Shown here piece by piece: positions 43,098-50,148 of a stretch of DNA of 50,148 nt (the stretch's first letter is position 1; each line of letters starts with the position of its first letter). The notes beneath the pieces were generated by a model. The model saw only the letters and a list, made by a program, of their open reading frames with translations, was not told the DNA's origin and made no database searches. The position numbers and the translations under genes are program-made. Source of the DNA: Pirellulales bacterium (GTDB taxonomy: Bacteria; Planctomycetota; Planctomycetia; Pirellulales; JAIMBC01); contig JAIMBC010000007.1 of the NCBI GenBank assembly GCA_023511675.1, positions 1 through 50,148 of the forward strand, written 5' to 3'.

Positions 43098-44804
43098 ATG
43101 CAGCATTTCCGTGTCGGCCGCCCCCAGACGGGCAGGCGCACCATCAGGGCACGCCAAGGGGATCGCTCCCGTTCGCGCTGGCTGCGCTGCGAGGCGCTCG
43201 AACCGCGCGCGTTGCTGGCGGCCTTGGTGTGGACCAATCGACTGACAGCCTCTGACACGCTGACGGCCGCCGAACGAGCCGTAGTCGACCAGGCCCTCGC
43301 CTGGTGGAACACGCTGGTCATTGAGCGGCCGCAGGTAGGGCCGCTTGCGCTTACGATACTGGGCGGTGCTGGCTCGGGTATGGATCTGGGCGGGAACGTC
43401 ACCTCGTTCGTGACCGTGCAGACTTCGGGCAACGGTACGGCCAGTGCCACGTTGCGGATCGACGCCGATGCGGGCGGCAGGGGCTGGTACGTGGATCCGC
43501 AGCCGGCCGACCACCAGGAATTCGCTCAGCAGCAGAGCGAGTATCTGTTCACCGGCGGCCCAGCCGGCCTTGATCTCTACAGCGTGGTCTTGCACGAACT
43601 GGCCCATGCCCTGGGCTTCGGCACCAGCCCGGCCTTCTTCTCCCGCTTGACCGCACAGGCGGACGGCACCTACCTCTACCGCGGCGCCGCGGGGCTGCAA
43701 GCGGTGCTGGACGCAGACCGTGGCCACCTCTCCGCCACGGCCCATCCGCAAGATCTGCTCAATGCCAGCCTGGCTCTCGCCACGCGCTACCTGCCTTCGC
43801 GACTGGTGGTTTCTCTGCTGGCCGATGCGCACGGCTATCTGGCCAACCTGCCTCCCCTGGCGTCGCGGGGGACGTTTTTCTTTGACACAGCGCAGTATGT
43901 GGCGGCCGAAGGTGAGGACGCCGTGCAGCTTGTGGTACAGCGCGGGCCCAGCAGCGGGCAGGCGGAGGTATCGTACCAGGTTGCCTCGGGCACGGCCGTG
44001 GCGGGGGGCGATTATGAGTTGTCGGCCGGGACGCTGCTGTTTGGGGATGGCGAGTTTGAAAAGTCGATCACGATCAACGTGCTGGCCGATGCGGTGCGGG
44101 AAGACCCCGAGTGGTTACGGGTGGAGTTGCAGCATCCTTCGGCAGCAGCGGCTCTGGGGTCGCGAACAGGCACGACGGTCTACATCATCGATCGGGCCGA
44201 TGCGGACTGGCTGGCCCGTTTGTATAGCGATGTGCTGGGCCGCGGCGCCAGCGCGGCCGAGCTGGCCTGGTGGCAGGAGAGGCTGGCGTTGGGGCAGCCG
44301 CGCAGCCAGATCGCCACTGCGTTTGTAACTTCGAGAGAACGGCGGACGGCGCAGCTTGAGGCGTGGTATCGGGAATACTTGGGCAGGGGCGCCGATGCGG
44401 CGGGCTTGTCGTGGTGGCTGGCAGTGTGGCAGTCGCAAGGGATGCACGCGGTACAGGCCGGCCTGCTGGCGTCTACAGAGAGCTTCAACCGTGCCGGCGG
44501 CGTGCAGGCGTGGGTGAGCGAACTCTATCGCGTGCTGCTGGGCCGCGAGGCGGCCGCGCACGAAATTGCGTGGTGGGTTCAGCGTGCCTCGAGCACGACC
44601 AGAGAGGCCGTGGTGCGAAGCTTTCTTTTTAGTCAGGAGTACGGGCTGCTCCAGCTTGGTGCGTGGTACACTACATACCTGCGCCGCGAGCCGGATGCCG
44701 CGGGTACGATGTACTGGCTGGCCGAGTTGCGGAAAGGCACAAGCCCCGAACTGGTCCAGGCGGCGATCCTGGCCAGCCCGGAATACCGCAGCCGGCAGGC
44801 GTAG
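43098..44804 (+). CDS. LEPR-type secreted protein: metalloprotease-like, Calx-beta and DUF4214 repeats
   Basis: A 568-residue protein starting at ATG 43098. Residues 34-40 read LEPRALL, the LEPRxLL motif at the N-terminus of large planctomycete surface proteins. Residues about 55-250 contain VVLHELAHALGFGTSP with HExxH at 166-170; the third metzincin ligand position is Thr and not His, so zinc binding may be altered or a distant ligand used. Residues about 275-362 form a Calx-beta-like domain (AQYVAAEGEDAVQLVVQRG, FEKSITINVLAD). The last 200 residues carry repeated DUF4214 units (LYSDVLGRGASAAELAWWQERL, YREYLGRGADAAGLSWWLA, LYRVLLGREAAAHEIAWWV). It is probably an extracellular or surface-associated protein. 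Confidence 0.82.
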   Translation: MQHFRVGRPQTGRRTIRARQGDRSRSRWLRCEALEPRALLAALVWTNRLTASDTLTAAERAVVDQALAWWNTLVIERPQVGPLALTILGGAGSGMDLGGNVTSFVTVQTSGNGTASATLRIDADAGGRGWYVDPQPADHQEFAQQQSEYLFTGGPAGLDLYSVVLHELAHALGFGTSPAFFSRLTAQADGTYLYRGAAGLQAVLDADRGHLSATAHPQDLLNASLALATRYLPSRLVVSLLADAHGYLANLPPLASRGTFFFDTAQYVAAEGEDAVQLVVQRGPSSGQAEVSYQVASGTAVAGGDYELSAGTLLFGDGEFEKSITINVLADAVREDPEWLRVELQHPSAAAALGSRTGTTVYIIDRADADWLARLYSDVLGRGASAAELAWWQERLALGQPRSQIATAFVTSRERRTAQLEAWYREYLGRGADAAGLSWWLAVWQSQGMHAVQAGLLASTESFNRAGGVQAWVSELYRVLLGREAAAHEIAWWVQRASSTTREAVVRSFLFSQEYGLLQLGAWYTTYLRREPDAAGTMYWLAELRKGTSPELVQAAILASPEYRSRQA

Positions 44805-44984
44805 CCGGCACGCGGCGCGGTACCAAGCCGCCCAGGCCCCTGTGCCATGGCAAGCACCTTGATGACGGAGTTCTTGATGAGATCCTGTGGTGGCAAGGTC
44901 CGGTGATCGCCAGCTCGCGTCCGGCCGCGGTGGCACTGCGATGGCGCCTGCTGCTTGCACTCTGAACGTCCAGTGAAAACCGCC

Positions 44985-45344
44985 ATGTCTTCTTCGAGCG
45001 ATCGCTACCCGATGGTGGATTTCAGCGAGCTGCCGGGCGTGCCGTGCCCCTGCGGCGTGGCCCGGCGCGCTTTTGCGGATCTGCCAGACTATCCGCTGAC
45101 CGTGCACCTCACGGAGATCCATCTTGATGCTCGCACCCACTACCACCGTCGCTTGACGGAGACGTATTACATCTTGGAGTGCGAAGCGGGGGCGGCCATC
45201 GAGCTGGATGGCCAGCGGCAGCCCTTGCATGCCGGCATGTGCGTGGTGATCCGTCCAGGCGTGCGGCATCGGGCGGTAGGCCGCATGAAGATCCTCAATA
45301 TCGTGCATCCCAAGTTCGATGCGGCGGATGAGTGGTACGATTGA
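44985..45344 (+). CDS. Cupin-domain protein
   Basis: A 119-residue single-domain cupin. The metal-binding motif 1 is THYHRRLTETYYILECEAG (His-x-His with Glu) and motif 2 is VVIRPGVRHRAVG with a His ligand, so a metal site is likely. Small cupins act as isomerases, dioxygenases or sensors; the substrate cannot be assigned. Translation could begin at TTG 44955, but ATG 44985 is preferred. The quinoprotein-like gene follows 180 bases downstream on the same strand. Confidence 0.82.
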   Translation: MSSSSDRYPMVDFSELPGVPCPCGVARRAFADLPDYPLTVHLTEIHLDARTHYHRRLTETYYILECEAGAAIELDGQRQPLHAGMCVVIRPGVRHRAVGRMKILNIVHPKFDAADEWYD

Positions 45345-45524
45345 GGCGGCCGCTAGCGCGCACCAGCGCCCCGGCGCCCTGCCCAGCGCGTGCTCTGGGC
45401 CGCCGGAGGGGTCCCGCGGCACCTTGTTGCCAAGCCATGTTTGGCGTATCTTACTGGCATCCCACCTGAACATCTATTCTCGCCTGAGTGTACGCCCTGC
45501 CGGGCGGAAGTGTGAGAACCTGCC

Positions 45525-47786
45525 ATGAAACTGCGGCGATTTTCTTGTTGGCTGTTTGGCTGTGCGTTGTGGGGGCTGGTGTCGCTGGCGGCGCGTGCGG
45601 AGGATGCGCCGGCCGCGGATCCGCTCGACTGGCCGAGCTGGCGCGGCCCCGAGCAAAACGGCATTTCGCGTGAAGTCGGCCTGGCGTACGAGTGGGACCT
45701 CAAGGGCAAGAACCTGTTGTGGCGCAAGCCGGAGTTCGGCACGCGCAGCACGCCGATCGTCATGCGAGGCAAGCTCTACACGCTCTGTCGCAGCGAGCCG
45801 GAGACGCCGCGCGAGGGAGAGCGCGTGGTGTGTCTCGACGCGGCGACCGGCGAGCTGCTGTGGGAGAACAAGTTCAACGTCTTTCTCACCGATGTGCCGT
45901 GCGAGCGCGTGGGCTGGAGCTGCGTGGTGGGGGATCCGGAGACGGGCCGCGTTTATGCCCTGGGGGTGTGCGGCTACTTCCAGTGTCTCGACGGCGAGAC
46001 GGGCCAGACGCTCTGGTCGCGCTCGCTCAGCGAGGAGTTCGGGCTGGTCAGCACGTATGGGGGCCGCACCAACGTGCCGGTGATCTTCGAAGATCTGGTG
46101 ATCGTCAGCGCCGTGATGACCAACTGGGGCGAGATGGCGGTGCCGGCGCATCGCTTCCTCGCCTTCGACAAGATGACGGGCGAGCCGCGCTGGTTCAACG
46201 GCACCCGGCTGCGACCCGAGGATACCACGTACAGCACGCCGTTCCTCACCGTGCTGGCCGGCCAGGCCGCCATGGTGTTCGGCTCCAGCGATGGCGCCGT
46301 GCACGCCTTCCAGCCGCGCACGGGCAAGCCCATCTGGCGCTACCAGCTCTCGCCCCGCGGACTGAATGTCTCCCCCGTGGTGGACCGCGGCGTGGTGTAC
46401 ATCGGCCAGAGCGAGGAAAACCGGGACGACAATACCATGGGCGCCGTCGCCGCCATCAACGGCGAGCTGGAGGGAGACATCACCGAAACCGGCGAACGCT
46501 GGCGCGTCAAGGAGCTGATGGTGGGTAAGAGTTCTCCCCTGGTGCTGGGAGACCGGCTCTATGCCGCTGATGACGCCAATCTGCTCTATGTGCTGGACAC
46601 GCGCACCGGCGAGGTCATCGCCAGGCAGAAGCTGCTGGGCACCATCATGCGCGCCAGCCTGCTTTACGCCGACGGCCATATTTTCGCCTGCACCACCAGC
46701 GCCTGGCACGTGCTGGAACCTACTGATGACGGCGTCAAGATCGTCCATCGCCTGCGCTTCCCGCAGGCCGAGGAGATCCATGGCTCGCCCATCGTCTCGC
46801 ACGGGCGGATCTATCTGCCCACCACCGGCGCGCTCTATTGCATCGGCACGCCTGACGCAAAGCCGCAGGCCGTTCCTCGTCCCGACCCGCCGCAGGAGGC
46901 GCCGCCTGAGGAACGGTCCCAGCCCGCCTGGCTGCAACTCGTGCCGGTTGACGCGCTCATCCGCCCCGGCGAATTGGTGCAGTTCCGCGCGCGGGCGTTC
47001 AACGCTCGCGGCCAGTTCTTGCGTGAGGTCCCCGCAAGCGAGGTTCAATTCGCGGCAGATCAGGGAGGGCAGATCGATGCCGAGGGCCGCTTCACCGCCG
47101 ACAGCAGTGCCGCCCACCTCGGTGTCACCATCACCGCCAAGCTGGGCGAACTGACCGGACAGGCTCGCCTCCGCATCGTGCCGCCGCTCCCCTGGCACTT
47201 CGACTTTGACGACGCGGAACTCACCCCGAACCCCATGACCAAATTGCCCGAGGGCGAGCCGCCGCTGACCTGGATCGGTGCCCGCTACCGCCACCAGATC
47301 CGCAAGCTCGACGGCCAGCAGGTCATGGTCAAGGTGACCACCATCCCCAAGGGAACACGCAGCCAGTCCTGGATGGGCCAGCCTGACCTGCACGACTACA
47401 CGATCCAGGCCGACCTGCGGGGAGCCATCAAGGACGGCAAGCTGCCCGACATGGGCGTGATCGCCCAGCGCTATTCACTGGAGTTGATGGGCAACGCGCA
47501 AGAGCTTCGCATCAGGAGCTGGACCTCCCAGCTTAACCGCTTTTCAAAGACCATTCCCTTCGCCTGGAAGCACGGCGTCTGGTACACGATGAAGTTCCGC
47601 GCCAGTGTGGAGAACGGTGCCGCCGTGCTGCGCGGCAAGGTGTGGCCGCGGGGAGATGCGGAGCCGCGGGACTGGACCATCGAGGCCGTGGACGAGGCCC
47701 CCAATGTCGTCGGCAGCCCCGGCCTGTTCGGCAACGCCAGCGATGCAGAAATCTATATCGACAATATCAGCGTGATTCCCAACTGA
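45525..47786 (+). CDS. Secreted PQQ-like beta-propeller protein with C-terminal beta domains
   Basis: A 753-residue exported protein with a signal peptide (CWLFGCALWGLVSLAARA). DWPSWRGPEQNGISREVGL is the typical planctomycete opening of this family. Residues about 50-445 form PQQ-type propeller blades, each with motifs such as VVCLDAATGELLWENKF and LYVLDTRTGEVIARQ. A Pro-rich linker leads to a Big-2-like domain (about 470-565, RPGELVQFRARAFNARG), then a jelly-roll-like end (DYTIQADLRGAIKDG, YIDNISVIPN). Enzymatic PQQ ligands cannot be identified, so a structural or binding role is as likely as dehydrogenase activity. Confidence 0.87.
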   Translation: MKLRRFSCWLFGCALWGLVSLAARAEDAPAADPLDWPSWRGPEQNGISREVGLAYEWDLKGKNLLWRKPEFGTRSTPIVMRGKLYTLCRSEPETPREGERVVCLDAATGELLWENKFNVFLTDVPCERVGWSCVVGDPETGRVYALGVCGYFQCLDGETGQTLWSRSLSEEFGLVSTYGGRTNVPVIFEDLVIVSAVMTNWGEMAVPAHRFLAFDKMTGEPRWFNGTRLRPEDTTYSTPFLTVLAGQAAMVFGSSDGAVHAFQPRTGKPIWRYQLSPRGLNVSPVVDRGVVYIGQSEENRDDNTMGAVAAINGELEGDITETGERWRVKELMVGKSSPLVLGDRLYAADDANLLYVLDTRTGEVIARQKLLGTIMRASLLYADGHIFACTTSAWHVLEPTDDGVKIVHRLRFPQAEEIHGSPIVSHGRIYLPTTGALYCIGTPDAKPQAVPRPDPPQEAPPEERSQPAWLQLVPVDALIRPGELVQFRARAFNARGQFLREVPASEVQFAADQGGQIDAEGRFTADSSAAHLGVTITAKLGELTGQARLRIVPPLPWHFDFDDAELTPNPMTKLPEGEPPLTWIGARYRHQIRKLDGQQVMVKVTTIPKGTRSQSWMGQPDLHDYTIQADLRGAIKDGKLPDMGVIAQRYSLELMGNAQELRIRSWTSQLNRFSKTIPFAWKHGVWYTMKFRASVENGAAVLRGKVWPRGDAEPRDWTIEAVDEAPNVVGSPGLFGNASDAEIYIDNISVIPN

Positions 47787-47860
47787 GCCAGGTGCGGTCC
47801 CGGCGGGGCACGCGGCGACGGACCGACGGTACGAACTTTGTCAGCGGAGCGATTCCAAGC

Positions 47861-49954
47861 ATGATTCCCACCCGATTCCATCTGAGCTGTGCCCTTGCGG
47901 CCGTCCTCTGCGCATGCTTTGCCGCCGGCTGTATCGAGACCGATCGCCCACGCACCGCGCAGCAGGGCAAGCCCACTGCCGCTCCGGTCCCATCTCAGCG
48001 CCTTGCCCAAGCCAACCAGCAGGAGCAAACCGCCCCAGACGCCGCCGCCCAGCCAGAAGACAGCGCTGCGGGGCAACAGAGCGCTACCCAGCCCGTCGGG
48101 GAACCGGACACCGCCCCCCCTCAGCCTGACGAGCCAGACATGCCCCTGCCTGATGATTCGGCCCAACCAGAAGGCGAGGGTACGCAGCCCTCCACCGGCG
48201 CCGCCGAGCCCGCACCCACCAACGTCCCCCCCTCGCCCGATGGCACAGAGCCTTCCCTGGATGCCGACCAAGCAGAGCAAGGGCAGCCTGCCGGCGGCGA
48301 GGCCAAACACGCCCTGCCCGGCCAGGCACAAGACACGGACTTCGCAGAGCTGCTCCAGGCCGTCAGCGAGGGCGGTCTGATCTGGAACCAGTGGGCAGGC
48401 ACCTCCATGCGCAACAACACGCCCATCACCGGCCCCCTGCCGCAAGAATGGACCACCGGCATCGACAAGCGCACGCAACAGTGGGACCGCTCCAAGGCGA
48501 AGAATATCAAGTGGGTGGCACGCCTCGGAAGTCAGAGCTATGGCAACCCGGTGATCGCCGACGGCAAGGTGTTCGTGGGCACGAACAATGGCGCCGGCTG
48601 GCTCTCGCGCTATCCCGCCACGGTCGATCTGGGCTGCCTGCTCTGCTTCAGCGAGGCGGACGGCACCTTTCTGTGGCAACATTCCAGCGAGAAGCTGCCC
48701 ACCGGCCGTGTGCACGACTGGCCCTTGCAAGGTATTTGCTGTGCGCCGCTGGTCGAAGGCAAGCGAGCATGGTTTGTCTCCAGCCGCGGACATGTGATTT
48801 GCCTGGACACGGAGGGCTTCCACGACGGCACGAACGACGGCCCCTTTCAGGAAGAGCCCGTGGTGGCCAGCGACGAGGCAGACGTGATCTGGAGCTTCGA
48901 CATGATGGCGGAGCTGCAGGTATCTCAGCACAACATGTGTAGCTGCTCCGTGACCTCGGCGGGAGACCTGCTGTTCGTCTGCACCAGCAACGGTGTGGAT
49001 GAAAGCCACGTCACCATTCCCAGCCCCCATGCGCCCAGCTTCATGGCCATGGACAAGAATACGGGCCGCGTGCTCTGGACCGACAACACGCCGGGCCGCA
49101 ACATCTTGCACGGCCAGTGGTCCAGCCCCGCCTATGCGGTGCTGGGGGGCGTGCCCCAGGTCATCTTTGGCGGCGGCGACGGCTGGCTGTACAGCTTCCG
49201 GGCTGAGGGCACTCCCGATGGCAAGGCGGAGCTGCTTTGGAAGTTCGACTGCAATCCCAAGGAAGCCAAGTACAGTGTAGACAGCCGTAGCACACGGAAC
49301 CACATCATCGGTACTCCCGTGGTGTATGACGGTCTGGTGTATGTGGCTGTGGGAGAAGATCCGGAGCACGGCCAGGGCAACGGCCACCTCTGGTGCATTG
49401 ATCCCACCAAGCGGGGGGACGTCAGCAGCGAGCTGGCCTTCAGCCTCGAGGATCCGGAAACCCCGCTGCCGCCCCGGCGGATCCAGAATGTGATTCCAGA
49501 GAACAAAGAGGTGGCCCGGCCCAATCCCAATTCCGCCTGCGTCTGGCATTACGTCGGCTTCGATGCCGACGGCAACGGCAACGTGGAAGGCTTTGAAGAG
49601 GAGATGCACCGCACTTGCGGCACCGTCTGCATCAAGGACGATATTCTGGTGATCCCGGACTTCAACGGCCTGATCCATTGCCTCAATGCCAAGACGGGCG
49701 AAGGCTACTGGACCCACGACCTGCTGGCGGAGTGCTGGAGTTCTCCATTGATCGCAGACGGCAAGATTTACATCGGCGATGCTGAAGGCCGTGTGACCGT
49801 GTTCGCACTCAGCAAGGAGAAGAACCTGCTCGCCGAGAACGACATGGGCAACGCCGTCTACACCACGCCCGTGGTGGCCAATGGCGTGCTCTACGTGGCC
49901 AACAAGACACACCTGTTCGCCATCCAGGAGCCAGACGGTACCGCCCAGCCTTAA
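47861..49954 (+). CDS. PQQ-like beta-propeller lipoprotein with Pro/Gln-rich linker
   Basis: A 697-residue lipoprotein: hydrophobic N-terminus and lipobox (CACFAAGC). Residues about 27-160 are a disordered Pro/Gln/Ala/Glu-rich linker that would hold the globular part away from the membrane. The rest is a propeller with repeated blades (SYGNPVIADGKVFVGTNNG, CLNAKTGEGYWTHDLLAE, VYTTPVVANGVLYVAN). A DADGNGNVEGFEEE loop near 565 resembles an EF-hand calcium site. Many cysteines and the repeated TG/W pattern are noticeable. The frame is open to 47642 but overlaps the previous gene; ATG 47861 is chosen. It follows the first propeller gene by 74 bases, so both are probably one operon. Confidence 0.88.
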   Translation: MIPTRFHLSCALAAVLCACFAAGCIETDRPRTAQQGKPTAAPVPSQRLAQANQQEQTAPDAAAQPEDSAAGQQSATQPVGEPDTAPPQPDEPDMPLPDDSAQPEGEGTQPSTGAAEPAPTNVPPSPDGTEPSLDADQAEQGQPAGGEAKHALPGQAQDTDFAELLQAVSEGGLIWNQWAGTSMRNNTPITGPLPQEWTTGIDKRTQQWDRSKAKNIKWVARLGSQSYGNPVIADGKVFVGTNNGAGWLSRYPATVDLGCLLCFSEADGTFLWQHSSEKLPTGRVHDWPLQGICCAPLVEGKRAWFVSSRGHVICLDTEGFHDGTNDGPFQEEPVVASDEADVIWSFDMMAELQVSQHNMCSCSVTSAGDLLFVCTSNGVDESHVTIPSPHAPSFMAMDKNTGRVLWTDNTPGRNILHGQWSSPAYAVLGGVPQVIFGGGDGWLYSFRAEGTPDGKAELLWKFDCNPKEAKYSVDSRSTRNHIIGTPVVYDGLVYVAVGEDPEHGQGNGHLWCIDPTKRGDVSSELAFSLEDPETPLPPRRIQNVIPENKEVARPNPNSACVWHYVGFDADGNGNVEGFEEEMHRTCGTVCIKDDILVIPDFNGLIHCLNAKTGEGYWTHDLLAECWSSPLIADGKIYIGDAEGRVTVFALSKEKNLLAENDMGNAVYTTPVVANGVLYVANKTHLFAIQEPDGTAQP

Positions 49955-50061
49955 TACTACAGCACCAGCTCGTATCCTTGTCGCAGCGGCGGAGGGCGGA
50001 GACGTGAACGCCTCACCGGTTCAGGGCGCGTGCTCGTGCGTAGCCGGTGGTAGTGGCGGGC

Positions 50062-50148
50062 CTAAGCGTTCCGATGCTGGTAATAGGCGATGCGCTGGGC
50101 AACCCGTTGATACAGCCGCTGGCGTTGCTGTGGGTCAAGCTGCAGCCC
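50062..50148 (-). CDS. C-terminal end of an unidentified protein (partial)
   Basis: A minus-strand frame enters from the right edge and stops at TAG 50064-50062, giving 28 residues that include LDPQQRQRLYQRVAQRIAYY and end QHRNA. The Gln/Arg-rich helical ending reads like a true protein C-terminus. The family is not recognised. It converges with the propeller lipoprotein, 107 bases away. Confidence 0.4.
   Translation of the reverse strand, partial: GLQLDPQQRQRLYQRVAQRIAYYQHRNA

Noticed and set aside
4264-45360. Recurring GCTAGC-containing motif, often within GTTGCTAGC, near gene ends
   Set aside because: A rough count of about a dozen in 50 kb is no more than expected for a six-base palindrome at this base composition, and the flanking bases vary.
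47753-49912. 719-residue open frame antisense to the propeller lipoprotein
   Set aside because: The plus frame has a lipobox and propeller repeats; the minus frame is Gly/His/Val-rich with no domain.

Overview
The window looks like chromosomal DNA of a planctomycete (Planctomycetota; order not resolved). Overall base composition is GC-rich. Family-level signs are an N-terminal LEPRxLL-type motif on a DUF4214 protein, a PEP-CTERM sorting tail, a Tat-exported Gfo/Idh/MocA oxidoreductase, two large PQQ-type beta-propeller proteins, a pyrophosphate-type phosphofructokinase and an HpnN-like RND exporter. No rRNA or tRNA gene was recognised.

Layout. 0-7 kb: the tail of an unidentified gene, a CARF-domain (cyclic-oligoadenylate sensor type) effector without an obvious HEPN nuclease, an RND/MMPL exporter, a 70-residue two-helix membrane protein, a two-repeat CRISPR-like unit and a DUF4105 lipoprotein. 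7-16.7 kb: two Gfo/Idh/MocA proteins, a hybrid histidine kinase with an ethylene-receptor-like membrane domain, a secreted esterase, then argG-ppa and an App1/DUF2183 phosphatase. 16.7-23 kb: minus-strand central carbon genes, gnd-SDR-zwf and PPi-phosphofructokinase-HAD phosphatase. 23.4-27.6 kb: an SDR, an S9 peptidase and a convergent GH99-like protein. 27.6-30.4 kb: a degraded accessory island with REP-like hairpins, an IS66 TnpA-like remnant, a helicase cut off at its N-terminal half (possibly DISARM DrmD) and G-rich repeats. 30.5-33.2 kb: infC, a SAM hydroxide adenosyltransferase (DUF62) and bioA. 33.5-40.1 kb: a PEP-CTERM protein, a lipoprotein that appears to join a tyrosine phosphatase to a cytochrome c'-like domain, and a translationally overlapping glycosyltransferase-methyltransferase-phosphodiesterase set. 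40.6-50.1 kb: tsaE-thiL, rsmG, the LEPR/DUF4214 protein, a cupin, two PQQ-like propeller proteins and the end of another gene.

How the genes fit together. zwf and gnd supply the oxidative pentose phosphate pathway, with an SDR overlapping zwf; the PPi-dependent phosphofructokinase and the soluble pyrophosphatase are both tied to pyrophosphate use. DUF62 and BioA both consume S-adenosylmethionine. The exported proteins (Tat oxidoreductase, esterase, GH99-like protein, propellers, lipoproteins) suit a heterotroph that degrades polymers. The defence-like pieces (CARF effector, mini-CRISPR, truncated helicase with transposon debris) look like remnants or orphans rather than complete systems.

The most unusual items are the phosphatase/cytochrome c' fusion, the ethylene-receptor-like sensor kinase, the orphan CARF effector near a minimal CRISPR-like unit, and the probable AUC start of infC.
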